Part shown: positions 36,250 through 44,505 of the stretch, piece by piece
Position numbering within the stretch: position 1 is the stretch's first letter
Layout: each line of letters starts with the position of its first letter
Source: Lachnospiraceae bacterium NSJ-143
GTDB lineage: Bacteria > Bacillota > Clostridia > Lachnospirales > Anaerotignaceae
Direction: 5' to 3'
Length of the DNA stretch: 64,000 nucleotides
Assembly (NCBI GenBank): GCA_022867625.1
Contig: JALIFM010000007.1
Coordinates: forward strand, 92,803 to 156,802
Position numbers and translations under genes: made by a program
Notes under the pieces: model-generated
The model's database searches: none
What the model was told of the DNA's origin: nothing
What the model saw: only the letters and a program-made list of their open reading frames with translations

Positions 36250-37242
36250 TTATTTAAAAAACTCAAATTCCGTTCCAATTCCCTTTTCCATAGCCGCTTT
36301 ATAAAGCTTATATGCCTGCATATTGTCCTGTATGGCCATTCCTGTTGAATCGAATATGGTAATTTCTTCGTCATTTGTTCTGCCAGGCTTTCTGCCAAGG
36401 GCAATTTCTCCTATTTCAGCGTAAATATCCTCTTTTTTAATTATCCCTTTGTCAATAGGGTGCCACGTCTCACCTTTGCTTGTACACTGGTCTATAGAAT
36501 CATTTACAATCTTGGCTCCTCTGAATACTTCAGGGTCAAACTCCTGCTTTCCCCTCATGTCTGTGCCGATAGCCACAATATGTGTTCCGGGCTTTACCCA
36601 CGCCGCTTCTACAACCGGTCCTTTGCCCCTTGTTGTTGTAACAAGTATATCCGCCTTTTCTACCGCCTCTTGTTTTGTGTTTTCCAGTATTACAGGTATT
36701 CCAAGCTCATTTTCAATGTCAGCCTTAAAACCTGCCATAGAATCCTTAAAAGCGTCAAAAGCATGGATTTCTTTGATTTTAATTATCTGGCTTATGGCTC
36801 TTATCTGATTTCTCGCCTGATTTCCTGTTCCTATAGATGTTACAACATCAGCATTTTTTCTTGCAAGATATTTTACTGACACTGCTCCGGCCGCACCTGT
36901 CCTGTATCCTGTAATATAACCGCCTTCCATAATGCACAAAAGCGCGCAGTTTCTCGCATCCCAAAGAAGTACAGTATTCATTCCGGCAGGAAGTCCATAC
37001 TCCGACGGGTTATTTACATATCCCCCTGCCGAAGCCTTCAAAGAAATTATTTCATTTCCGGAATAATAGCCCGCCTTAAAATCAAGCTCACCCCTTGGAG
37101 CGTCAAAAGGCATGGCTATGTAGTCCGGCTGCATTACCTGTCCGCTGCAAAATGCCTTGTAACCTTCTTCAACAGCCTCTATAGCGTCCTTCATGCTTAC
37201 AATTTTTTCCACATCTTCCTTTTTTAACAGCAGTGTTTTCAT
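36250..37242 (-). CDS. Ornithine cyclodeaminase / mu-crystallin family dehydrogenase
   Basis: NAD(P)-binding protein of the OCD family (330 residues), which includes ornithine cyclodeaminase, alanine dehydrogenase, ketimine and iminosuccinate reductases. Visible features are [21 protein letters not shown], the conserved [18 protein letters not shown] and the dinucleotide fold [12 protein letters not shown]. Exact activity cannot be read from sequence. It follows the threonine-dehydratase-family gene by 27 bases, so the two enzymes probably act on one amino acid or its imine. Confidence 0.85.
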   Translation of the reverse strand: MKTLLLKKEDVEKIVSMKDAIEAVEEGYKAFCSGQVMQPDYIAMPFDAPRGELDFKAGYYSGNEIISLKASAGGYVNNPSEYGLPAGMNTVLLWDARNCALLCIMEGGYITGYRTGAAGAVSVKYLARKNADVVTSIGTGNQARNQIRAISQIIKIKEIHAFDAFKDSMAGFKADIENELGIPVILENTKQEAVEKADILVTTTRGKGPVVEAAWVKPGTHIVAIGTDMRGKQEFDPEVFRGAKIVNDSIDQCTSKGETWHPIDKGIIKKEDIYAEIGEIALGRKPGRTNDEEITIFDSTGMAIQDNMQAYKLYKAAMEKGIGTEFEFFK

Positions 37243-37269
37243 AAATTCATTCCCCTTCTCTTTTAATAA

Positions 37270-38232
37270 TCAATTAACAGCGTTTTTTGAAAATATTTCC
37301 GCCATAATTTTCAAGTCAGCATTTCCGCCTGAAAGCAGGCATACATTTTTCTTGCCCACATATGCCCGGCAGCTCATTAATCCCGCCAGTGTAACTGCGG
37401 AAGATGGCTCTATAAACATTTTTGTACGATATATGATAAGTGTCAGAGCCTTTTCAATTTCCTCCTCAGAAACCGTAATCATTTCATCAACATTTTTCAT
37501 CACGCCTTCAAAAGCCTTTTCTCCCGGAGCATCTCCCGCAAGGCCGTCTGCTATGGAATACCTTCTTTCAATTTTAGTTATTTTTTTAGCGGCAAAAGAG
37601 GCACCTACACAATTCATATTCTCAGGCTCAACACCTATTACCTTTACATTAGGCGAAACAGCCTTGACAGCTGTTGAAACGCCAGTCATAAGACCGCCTC
37701 CGCCAACAGGCACATAAACTGCGTCTGTATCCGGCAAATCCTCCATTATCTCAAGGCCCGCTGTCCCTTGTCCGGACATTATTCCGTAATCCTCAACAGG
37801 GTCTATATACACGAGATTTTTTTCTTTCATGCATTCAATCGCCTTTGGATAAGCGTCAGCTCCTGTTTTTCCATAAAGCACAACCTCAGCGCCATAGCCC
37901 CTGCACGCTGCAATCTTTGCCGGCACTGCGGTCTCCGGCATAAAAACCCATGCTTTTATACCCAGAACAGATGCGGCATAGCTTACTGCCTGCGCATGGT
38001 TTCCGGAAGAATAACAGACAACGCCCCTTGACTTTTCCTCATCAGTCAGTGAGAGCATTCGGTTAAAAGCCCCTCTCGCTTTAAAAGAACCTGTCTTCTG
38101 GAGATTTTCACACTTAAAATATATATCCGCTCCTGCCATTCTGCTTAAACCGGCAGAAAACACAAGTGGCGTTCTATGTACATAACCTCCAATCCTTTCC
38201 TCAGCCTGTTTAATATCATTTAAATTAATCAT
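37270..38232 (-). CDS. Threonine/serine dehydratase family enzyme (short, no ACT domain)
   Basis: Fold-type II PLP enzyme of 320 residues. The PLP lysine is in KTGSFKARGAFNRM, the substrate loop is SSGNHAQAVSYAA and the phosphate loop is PVGGGGLMTGVS. It lacks the C-terminal ACT regulatory domain of biosynthetic IlvA, so it resembles catabolic threonine dehydratase, serine racemase or hydroxyaspartate dehydratase. AAGGAGG precedes the start. Cotranscribed with the OCD-family gene; the marR-like gene is just upstream on the same strand. Confidence 0.87.
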   Translation of the reverse strand: MINLNDIKQAEERIGGYVHRTPLVFSAGLSRMAGADIYFKCENLQKTGSFKARGAFNRMLSLTDEEKSRGVVCYSSGNHAQAVSYAASVLGIKAWVFMPETAVPAKIAACRGYGAEVVLYGKTGADAYPKAIECMKEKNLVYIDPVEDYGIMSGQGTAGLEIMEDLPDTDAVYVPVGGGGLMTGVSTAVKAVSPNVKVIGVEPENMNCVGASFAAKKITKIERRYSIADGLAGDAPGEKAFEGVMKNVDEMITVSEEEIEKALTLIIYRTKMFIEPSSAVTLAGLMSCRAYVGKKNVCLLSGGNADLKIMAEIFSKNAVN

Positions 38233-38348
38233 AACTTCCTCCTTATGCTTAATTAATACTGGAATATTTAAAAACGTTTAGCTGCTATACTCTATTGGCG
38301 CAGATATCCTAAGCTCATCAGCAGACAGAAGTATTTACTTATTTTGCT

Positions 38349-38379
38349 ATTGCACAGCAATCTGTATAGTTACTATACA
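38349..38379. promoter_or_regulatory. Two inverted repeats between marR and the dehydratase gene
   Basis: ATTGC-ACA-GCAAT (38349-38361) and, immediately beside it, the 17-base palindrome TGTATAGT-T-ACTATACA (38363-38379). No T run follows on the minus strand, so an operator is likelier than a terminator. The MarR-type regulator encoded 20 bases away is the obvious candidate ligand. Confidence 0.5.
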
Positions 38380-38397
38380 CTTTGATTAAAAAAACAT

Positions 38398-38853
38398 TTA
38401 ATTTATGTGGATTTTTAATATTTTCGTCTCCACAGCATCCAAAAAGCTTTTAAGAAAAACCTTGTTTTCATCTGAACAGTTTTTAAGCGTATCGCTAATC
38501 AAATCGTTAAGCTCAGCATGAAAAGCTTCGTGCACATCGTAGAGCTGTTCGCCTTTTGGTGTAAGCCTGAGAATGAGCCTTGACAGATTATTTTCATCCT
38601 TCTCCTTTACTATGACTCCCTTTTTTTCAAGCTTGTTGGTCACCTGCGAAACAGCGCCCTTTGTAACTCCAAGCAATTCTGCAATACCAGTTACATGAAT
38701 ACCTTCGTGTTCCTTAATTAGTTTCACTATATTCATTTCAGTATTTACAAAATTCTCGTCTTCAACTGTACATTTTAAATTTTCATCAAATTCTGAAAGT
38801 TTAGAGGCTACTCTAAAAAACGTATCGCTAATCTTTATATCATTTTTATCCAT
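38398..38853 (-). CDS. MarR family transcriptional regulator
   Basis: 151-residue winged-helix dimer. The DNA-binding part is HVTGIAELLGVTKGAVSQVTNKLEKKGVI and the wing is DENNLSRLILRLTPKGEQL. No ribosome binding site is visible before the ATG, and a -10-like TATATC ends within about 10 bases of it, so the message may be leaderless. It lies upstream of the dehydratase/OCD pair and downstream of padR. Confidence 0.88.
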   Translation of the reverse strand: MDKNDIKISDTFFRVASKLSEFDENLKCTVEDENFVNTEMNIVKLIKEHEGIHVTGIAELLGVTKGAVSQVTNKLEKKGVIVKEKDENNLSRLILRLTPKGEQLYDVHEAFHAELNDLISDTLKNCSDENKVFLKSFLDAVETKILKIHIN

Positions 38854-38950
38854 GAGAATATGATATAGCTTCTAAACACTTTTGTAAACAGTTCTTTTTC
38901 TCAAAAACTCACAAAATATACCTGTCTGTTTTATGGCTTATGGACAAAAA

Positions 38951-39478
38951 TCATTTTTGGTTTTCTGAAATTTCATCAACCCATTTTTCTATCGCCTGCG
39001 ATAATATTAACTGCTGCCTCAATACGGCCATGCCTGTTTCCGGAATTTGCGGAATACTCTCCTTAACACGTATATTATCCTCCAAATACGAAATCAGAGT
39101 TTTTACGTTGTTTTTAATATTTTCCAGACAAAGCTTTTGACCCTCAGGTGAAAGGCTTGTCAAATTCACCACCACAGCGTTAAAGTCCAGAAAAATATTT
39201 ATGGGCTTTGAAGCTATCTCATACATAAGCCTTTCAAACTGCATTTCACCCTGAGATGTAAGAGAATAGACAGCTTTTTCAGCCATTTTTCCCTCTTTAA
39301 CATTTTTGCTTTCAATATACCCCTTTTCCTCAAGCTGTATCACCTTTTTATATATTGACGGAGTGCTTATTTTCACCCATTTTGATATATTTCTGTACTC
39401 CACAAGCTTTTGAATGTCATAAGCGCTTAGAGATTCATTTTTAAGCATGCCCAATACAATTAAATCAATAGTAGCCAT
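38951..39478 (-). CDS. PadR family transcriptional regulator
   Basis: 175-residue PadR repressor: an N-terminal winged helix (IDLIVLGMLKNESLSAYDIQKL, SIYKKVIQLEEKGYIE) plus the helical C-terminal dimerisation region of the Vir_act_alpha_C type. Divergent from a MATE pump with overlapping promoters and repeated palindromes, so autoregulation and pump control are likely. AAAGGAGA precedes the start. Confidence 0.9.
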   Translation of the reverse strand: MATIDLIVLGMLKNESLSAYDIQKLVEYRNISKWVKISTPSIYKKVIQLEEKGYIESKNVKEGKMAEKAVYSLTSQGEMQFERLMYEIASKPINIFLDFNAVVVNLTSLSPEGQKLCLENIKNNVKTLISYLEDNIRVKESIPQIPETGMAVLRQQLILSQAIEKWVDEISENQK

Positions 39479-39496
39479 ATTATTCTCCTTTTTCTC

Positions 39497-39571
39497 TTGA
39501 CATGTACTATAAATTATAGTACTATTTGTTTCACAGCCAAATTACTATATTTTATAGTACTATATTTTATA
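39497..39571 (+). promoter_or_regulatory. PadR-type operators over divergent padR/MATE promoters
   Basis: Perfect 17-base palindromes TACTATAAATTATAGTA (39505-39521) and TACTATATTTTATAGTA (39543-39559), 38 bases centre to centre, plus a truncated third copy from 39558. The first lies in the spacer of a MATE promoter with consensus TTGACA (39497-39502), 17 bases, TACTAT (39520-39525). It also contains the TATAAT -10 of padR on the other strand (39513-39518). One bound repressor would block both. Confidence 0.8.
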
Positions 39572-39600
39572 TGTTTTGTCAACGGAAAGGAGAATTGTAA

Positions 39601-40965
39601 ATGGATAAACGCAATAAAAAATCAGAGCTGCTTGGAAGCTTGCCTGTACCAAAAGCCCTTTTAGCAATGGGCCTGCCAGCAATGATTGGCATGATGATTA
39701 ACGCAGTGTATAACCTTGCAGACGCTTATTTTGTGGGAGGTCTTGGAACCAGCCAGATGGCCGCTATAGCTGTCGCTTTTCCATTGGGTCAGGTTATTGT
39801 AGGATTAGGTCTGCTGTTCGGAAACGGTGCCGCTTCTTATATTTCCAGACTGCTGGGAAACAATGATAATGAGACCGCAGACAAAACCGCAAGTACAGCT
39901 TTGTACAGCAGCGTTTTTGTTGGAGCGGCAATTATAATTGTGGTGGTTATTTTTCTGAAGCCAGTTTTAAAAGTATTGGGCGCAACCGAAAGCATAATGC
40001 CATACGCACTGACATATACAGGCATTTACATTGTTTCATCTATATTCAATGTATTTAATGTCACAATGAACAATATTGTTACAAGCGAAGGCGCTGCCAA
40101 AACTACAATGTGTGCATTGCTTGCCGGTGCTGTGCTCAATATAATTCTTGACCCGATATTTATTTACTGCTTTAAGCTTGGCGTAGCCGGAGCGGCTGTC
40201 GCTACAGGCATATCACAGCTTGTTTCAACTATGGTGTATCTACGGTATATACACAGCAAAAAAAGCATATTCAGCTTCAGTATTAAAAAATGCTGTTTTT
40301 CAAATGAGATAATATATGAGATACTTAAAATAGGTATCCCAACACTTACGTTTCAGCTTTTAACCAGCGTTTCAATTTCTCTTACAAATATGCAGGCCAA
40401 ACTGTATGGAGATTACGCAATCGCCGCTATGGGCGCAGCCGCAAGAATAATATCCATGGGAAGCCTTGTAGTATTTGGCTTTACAAAAGGTTTCCAGCCA
40501 ATAGCCGGCTACAGCTACGGCGCAAAAAAATATGAACGTTTAAACGAAGCCGTGAAAGTATCTATCATTTTGACAACTCTTTTCTGCACACTTTATGGTT
40601 CGGCTGCTGCAATATTTTCTGAAGAAATTATATCCCAGTTTACAAAAGGAGATATACAAATGATTGCAGTTGGACAAAGAGCTTTGCTTTTCAATGGAAT
40701 TTCTTTTATACTCTTTGGATTTTATACCGTATATTCATCACTTTTCCTCGCCTTAGGCAAAGCTGGAGATGGATTTATACTTGGCTCTTGCAGACAGGGA
40801 ATTTGTTTTATTCCCATTATTTTTATTCTTCCCGAAATATTCGGCATAAACGGCATTATTTATGCACAGCCTGTGTCTGATATTTTATCGGCTGTTTTGG
40901 CTGCAATAATGGCTTTGAATCTCCACAAAAATATAATGACAGAAAAATCGTCATTTAGTTTATGA
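39601..40965 (+). CDS. MATE family multidrug/cation efflux transporter
   Basis: 454 residues with twelve predicted membrane segments in two MatE halves. Typical MATE features are the N-terminal MGLPAMIGMMINAVYNLADAYFVGGLG and the second-half FGFTKGFQPIAGYSYGAKK. It exports drugs or organic cations against Na+ or H+. The substrate is unknown. AAAGGAGAATTGTAA precedes the ATG. Control by the divergent PadR is strongly suggested by the operators. Confidence 0.93.
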   Translation: MDKRNKKSELLGSLPVPKALLAMGLPAMIGMMINAVYNLADAYFVGGLGTSQMAAIAVAFPLGQVIVGLGLLFGNGAASYISRLLGNNDNETADKTASTALYSSVFVGAAIIIVVVIFLKPVLKVLGATESIMPYALTYTGIYIVSSIFNVFNVTMNNIVTSEGAAKTTMCALLAGAVLNIILDPIFIYCFKLGVAGAAVATGISQLVSTMVYLRYIHSKKSIFSFSIKKCCFSNEIIYEILKIGIPTLTFQLLTSVSISLTNMQAKLYGDYAIAAMGAAARIISMGSLVVFGFTKGFQPIAGYSYGAKKYERLNEAVKVSIILTTLFCTLYGSAAAIFSEEIISQFTKGDIQMIAVGQRALLFNGISFILFGFYTVYSSLFLALGKAGDGFILGSCRQGICFIPIIFILPEIFGINGIIYAQPVSDILSAVLAAIMALNLHKNIMTEKSSFSL

Positions 40966-41032
40966 CAGTGACATAAAAAACTCCTATAGGCTATGTTCAT
41001 GAATTCTGGACAGCTAATTATTTTTAAAAGAG

Positions 41033-41103
41033 GCAGTAAAAAATGTCTGACTTAAAAAAATACCCAAACAAGACATAAGATTTCTTTCTATCATTTACTG
41101 CCT
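41033..41103. repeat. Spaced inverted repeat downstream of the MATE gene
   Basis: AGGCAGTAAA near 41031-41040 and its complement TTTACTGCCT at 41094-41103, with inner ATGTCT / AGACAT arms (41043-41048, 41071-41076). It could fold as a two-part hairpin at the end of the MATE message. The right arm also contains the stop codon of the decayed ATPase tail. Confidence 0.4.
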
Positions 41104-41290
41104 TTTGTCACTCTTATTCCACCTGAGCAGAATAGCATAGTTTATAATAACGATTACCGAGCCGGCCTTATGGACCTACAGGATTTAAAATGCCTGACAC
41201 TGCAATGGTATTATAAGCCGCATCACAGCTGTATCCCTGCCGGAATAAACCGTTGTCAGAACAATAAAAATATTTGGCAAAGTGAATATC
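41095..41290 (-). pseudogene. Remnant of the C terminus of a P-type metal-transport ATPase
   Basis: Minus-strand fragments read AAYNTIAVSGILNPVG and, after a frameshift near 41170, VHKAGSVIVIINYAILLRWN ending at a TAA at 41095. Together they match the last transmembrane hairpin of heavy-metal P-type ATPases (pattern YNxIAV..GILNPV..LVHNAGSV.VI.NS..LLRW). A small deletion removed the residues between the fragments. Nothing upstream of about 41290 keeps a frame. Recognition is from memory of the family pattern. Confidence 0.55.
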
Positions 41291-41398
41291 ACCTCCAAAT
41301 TCAGGCCACAAAACGTAAATATTTTATATGATTTCAGCAATATATTATACAATATTTTCAAACATCAAAATTTCAAGCAGATTAACCTCAACAAAACA

Positions 41399-41424
41399 AA
41401 GCCCCGTGTAAAACCACAGGGCTT
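41399..41424 (-). terminator. Terminator of the first PNPOx-fold gene
   Basis: Minus-strand stem AAGCCCTGTG / CACGGGGCTT (one T-G wobble) followed by TGTTTTG, starting about 20 bases after the stop at 41444. Confidence 0.85.
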
Positions 41425-41443
41425 CATTTATAATAATTAAATT

Positions 41444-41887
41444 TCAGGCATTTATCAAATCCGGCATGGCCTTTGACACATTTTCCGGTGTTATTTCAAG
41501 TATACCTGTCACAGGTATTGCCCCTTTAAGCATTTTATCAGCTACCGATTTCCATTTGTCAACATGCGGCCCCTCCTTAACAAATCTCGCTGTGCCTGTT
41601 ATATTATAGCCATATACAAAATAAGCGCTGTCCGCCATAAACTTTGCATGGTTCTTTATGCAGAAGCCGCTTTTTACATTGCCGCTGCAGGCCGTAACTG
41701 TAATACAGTTATTCTTTTCTATATTTGCAATAGTATTGTTCAAGTGCAAAACACCAACAATGAGTTTTCCCTCCGGCGTTACTTCCTTAAAACCCACCGG
41801 TACTATGTTTGGCTCATCTCCGCATGTTCCAATATACCACAATCCCGTTTTAAGTACTCTCATAATACTATCATTTAATTTTATCAT
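41444..41887 (-). CDS. Pyridoxamine 5'-phosphate oxidase-fold protein (first paralogue)
   Basis: 147-residue split-barrel flavin-binding protein of the PNPOx-like superfamily. Features are WYIGTCGDEPNIVPVGFKEV, the strand KLIVGVLHLNNTIANIEKN and the ITGTARFVKEGP turn. Such proteins bind FMN or F420 and act as small reductases or stress-related oxidases; substrate unknown. A shorter homologue lies 55 bases upstream. Confidence 0.8.
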   Translation of the reverse strand: MIKLNDSIMRVLKTGLWYIGTCGDEPNIVPVGFKEVTPEGKLIVGVLHLNNTIANIEKNNCITVTACSGNVKSGFCIKNHAKFMADSAYFVYGYNITGTARFVKEGPHVDKWKSVADKMLKGAIPVTGILEITPENVSKAMPDLINA

Positions 41888-41942
41888 TATTATTTCCTCC
41901 TGCCGAAAATTTATATTCCAGACTTACATTATAAAAACAACC

Positions 41943-42335
41943 TCAAATTTCTTCGTTATTATGTTTTCCAGGTGTTGTTATGATAACCCTATCCGGTATA
42001 ACCTCAACAATGCCTTTAAATTTAAAATCCACTCCAAACATCTTTTGCATTGACTCCTTCCACTTATCTGCCAGCAGCCCATCTGTCAGAAGTTCGGCTC
42101 TGCCTTTTACTTGGTAACCAGACATTGTTCTGCTGTCGGCCGCAGAAACGGCAATCTTATTACTTTCAGACATATTCGATATTACACCTTCACACCCAAA
42201 CACAGGAAAAACAAGCCTTCCGTCAGTTGTCACTTCCTTAAACAGCACAACCGAGGATTCCGGCTTTTTCCCCGCGCAGATATACCACATTTCATTGTCA
42301 AATATTTTGGCGGCTTTTTCATTTAAATTTCTCAT
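41943..42335 (-). CDS. Pyridoxamine 5'-phosphate oxidase-fold protein (second paralogue)
   Basis: 130 residues with the same layout as its neighbour: MWYICAGKKPESSVVLFKEV, the strand RLVFPVFGCEGVISNMSES, YQVKGRAELLTDG and KWKESMQKMF. Divergence from the neighbour is substantial, so the duplication is not recent. AAGGAGG precedes the ATG. No metabolic partner is adjacent. Confidence 0.78.
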   Translation of the reverse strand: MRNLNEKAAKIFDNEMWYICAGKKPESSVVLFKEVTTDGRLVFPVFGCEGVISNMSESNKIAVSAADSRTMSGYQVKGRAELLTDGLLADKWKESMQKMFGVDFKFKGIVEVIPDRVIITTPGKHNNEEI

Positions 42336-42492
42336 TATTTATACCTCCTTAAATTTCTTGTTGATTTATCTATGTTTTATGGGATTATTATAACTGCGTT
42401 TAATTTTTATTTAAATAAATTAAGAAATTAGTGAGAAGCTAATAATTTTATTAGCAGATATCAAAAGCATCATCAGGGAAATTAAAAGGCAT

Positions 42493-42518
42493 AAAAAATC
42501 CGCCGGTTTTACGGCGGA
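42493..42518 (-). terminator. Terminator of the 30-codon peptide gene
   Basis: Minus-strand stem TCCGCCG / CGGCGGA with a 6-base loop and a TTTTTT tail, beginning about 10 bases after the stop codon at 42529. Confidence 0.88.
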
Positions 42519-42528
42519 AAAAAAATTA

Positions 42529-42621
42529 TTATGTTTTGTCTTGCTTGTCTAAATTACCAAGTATACCGTATCTTTTAATCATGCTTATCATTAATCTTAA
42601 TAAATAGCCACATTTTTTCAT
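42529..42621 (-). CDS. 30-residue peptide gene with its own promoter and terminator
   Basis: Open frame of 30 codons starting MKKCGYLLRLMISMIKRYG and ending LDKQDKT. AAGGAGG stands nine bases before the ATG. An extended -10 promoter lies about 60 bases upstream and a strong terminator directly downstream. The first 19 residues could form a basic amphipathic helix with a single Cys; the tail is polar. It could be a membrane-active or signalling peptide, or a regulatory upstream peptide. No homologue is recognised. Confidence 0.6.
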   Translation of the reverse strand: MKKCGYLLRLMISMIKRYGILGNLDKQDKT

Positions 42622-42679
42622 ATTAAAAAGCCTCCTTAATATAGTTTTTCATAACATGATAAATTTAATTTATGAGAAA

Positions 42680-42727
42680 ATTATATCAATACAGCTTTTT
42701 AAATTAAATATTTTAACAAATTTGTTA
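42680..42727 (-). promoter_or_regulatory. Extended -10 promoter and palindrome before the 30-codon gene
   Basis: Minus strand TGATATAAT (extended -10; 42680-42688) with only a weak -35. Just upstream lies the perfect 14-base palindrome TAACAAATTTGTTA (42714-42727). A related half-site (TTAAACAAATTA) lies upstream of hxlR near 43165, so HxlR may bind both. Confidence 0.55.
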
Positions 42728-42743
42728 GCATCTAATTAATTTG

Positions 42744-43133
42744 TTAGTTTGTCTGCCTTTCCTTTTCTGTATAATCGCACCTGTTGCATATCAGCGGACC
42801 ATTCGTTTCCCTCTGCCGTATATCTGCCCACTGGCAAATGTTCCAAAGCAAAGGGATTATTGATTTCCCTGTAGCAGTCAGAGAGTATTCCACTCTCATA
42901 GGCACTTCATTGTACTGTACCCTTATAACAAGGTTATCAGTTACAAGCTCTTTTAAAGCTGCGGCAAGTACTGTATCCGTCACACCAGCCAATTCATTTT
43001 TAAGCTCGCTGTACCTTACAGTCTCTTTAGAGTTTATAACACACAGTATGCGTGACTTCCATTTGCCTCCGAACAAACCCATAGCGTATTCGAGTGGGCA
43101 GCGTATATCTTTTTCTGTCTTAGGTTCATACAT
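42744..43133 (-). CDS. HxlR family transcriptional regulator
   Basis: Winged-helix regulator of 129 residues. Diagnostic HxlR segments are CPLEYAMGLFGGKWKSRILC, RYSELKNELAGVTDTVLAAALKEL and PMRVEYSLTATGKSI. The N-terminal Cys before PLEY is conserved and in some homologues senses electrophiles. I start at MYEPKTEKD, preceded by AGGTGAT. It lies between the 30-codon peptide unit and the aldo/keto reductase. Confidence 0.9.
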   Translation of the reverse strand: MYEPKTEKDIRCPLEYAMGLFGGKWKSRILCVINSKETVRYSELKNELAGVTDTVLAAALKELVTDNLVIRVQYNEVPMRVEYSLTATGKSIIPLLWNICQWADIRQRETNGPLICNRCDYTEKERQTN

Positions 43134-43237
43134 TTTATCACCTGCTCTCATAGCTTAATTTTAATTTGTTTAACATATATTATCATAAATAAACATTAAA
43201 ATAAACAGCCATATGTATATGCCCGGACCGGAGTCAT

Positions 43238-44359
43238 TTATTTCAAAAGCTCTTTTTCTACAAGTTCCAGTTTTTCGCGTATATTTATATGCTGAGGGCA
43301 TGCTTCCTCGCATTTTCCGCACTTAATACATTCTGTGGCACGCGCTTTTCCATGCTTTCCTACCAGCCAGTTTTCCTGACTTAAAGCTATTTCCTTGTTT
43401 CCAAATAACGTAAGATAGTTCAAAGCCGTAAATGAACCCGAAATTCCTATATTCTTAGGGCATACCTTTGAACAGTAATTGCAGGAGGTACATTGAATAA
43501 GCGGTATTTTGTCCAAAGCCTCCCTTGCACTTTTTAATGCCTCCCTTTCTGAATCTTTAAGCCCTGAGAAATCTTTCATATATGATATATTGTCTTTTAC
43601 CTGCTCTACGCTGCTCATACCAGAAAGGACTGTTATAACCCCGTCTAAATCCGCTGCAAACCTCACTCCCCACGAAGCCACAGATAAATCAGGTTCAGCA
43701 GTTTTAAGAATACTTCTAACCTCATCAGGCGGTGTTGCAAGCATTCCGCCCTTTACCGGTTCCATAACAATAATCGGTTTGCCATGCTTTCTTGCCACTT
43801 CATAGCACCTTCTTGACTGTACAGCAGGATTCTCCCAGTCAGCGTAATTGATTTGCAGCTGAACAAACTCCATTTCCGGATGTGCCGTTAGAATTTCGTC
43901 CAGCTCCTCCGGAGTTGAATGGAATGAAAAGCCCGCGTGCTTAATCAGCCCTTCCTGTTTTTTCTCCTGTATCCAGTCCCACATTCCAAAATCATCAAAA
44001 TAATGACTTCTGCCTTCACCAAGATTATGGAGAAGATAAAAATCAAAATATCCCGCTCCAGTCTGTTTAAGGGATATATCAAACTGTGACACAGCATCTT
44101 CACGCGTTTTGCAGTCAATCCAAGCCGCATTTTTTGTGGCAAGCTGATATTTATCACGCGGATAACGCTCAACAAGGGCTTTTCTTATAGCGTCCTCGCT
44201 TCCGGCATAGGCCCATGCAGTATCAAAATAAGTAAAGCCCGACTCCAAAAACAAATCCACCATTTCCTTTACCTGTTCAATATCTATAGCATTATCCTTC
44301 TGCGGCAGCCTCATAAGGCCAAAACCAAGCTTTTTAATATTTTTACCAATATAATCCAT
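43238..44359 (-). CDS. Aldo/keto reductase with C-terminal ferredoxin domain
   Basis: NADPH-dependent oxidoreductase (373 residues) of the anaerobe-specific AKR group. The TIM barrel spans about residues 1-285 with GFGLMRLPQ, YFDTAWAYAGSEDAIRKAL and FYLLHNLGEG. A 4Fe-4S module follows with CTSCNYCSKVCP and CIKCGKCEEACP. Reduction of aldehydes or ketones coupled to ferredoxin-like electron flow is plausible; the substrate is unknown. The hxlR gene downstream may regulate it. Confidence 0.9.
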   Translation of the reverse strand: MDYIGKNIKKLGFGLMRLPQKDNAIDIEQVKEMVDLFLESGFTYFDTAWAYAGSEDAIRKALVERYPRDKYQLATKNAAWIDCKTREDAVSQFDISLKQTGAGYFDFYLLHNLGEGRSHYFDDFGMWDWIQEKKQEGLIKHAGFSFHSTPEELDEILTAHPEMEFVQLQINYADWENPAVQSRRCYEVARKHGKPIIVMEPVKGGMLATPPDEVRSILKTAEPDLSVASWGVRFAADLDGVITVLSGMSSVEQVKDNISYMKDFSGLKDSEREALKSAREALDKIPLIQCTSCNYCSKVCPKNIGISGSFTALNYLTLFGNKEIALSQENWLVGKHGKARATECIKCGKCEEACPQHINIREKLELVEKELLK

Positions 44360-44471
44360 TTCGCATTCTCCTTTTACTAATAATTATTTTATAAACCATA
44401 TCAGTTTGGCTTCTTAAAACATATTACCTCCTGGAGTTAACTACAAGTCAATACTTTTTAAAAATAATTTT

Positions 44472-44504
44472 AAAAAACCGGAAGCTTAAGGCCTCCGGTT
44501 TTTT
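44472..44504 (-). terminator. Terminator of the DUF1538/P-II operon
   Basis: Stem AAAAAACCGGA / TCCGGTTTTTT around an 11-base loop, T runs in both directions. It begins directly after the stop at 44506. Confidence 0.92.
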
Positions 44505-44505
44505 A

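Noticed and set aside
36250-38232. Complete beta-hydroxyaspartate cycle or SbnA/SbnB diaminopropionate genes
   Set aside because: Only a dehydratase and an OCD-family gene are present; the aldolase, aminotransferase or siderophore genes needed are missing, so only family-level calls are justified.
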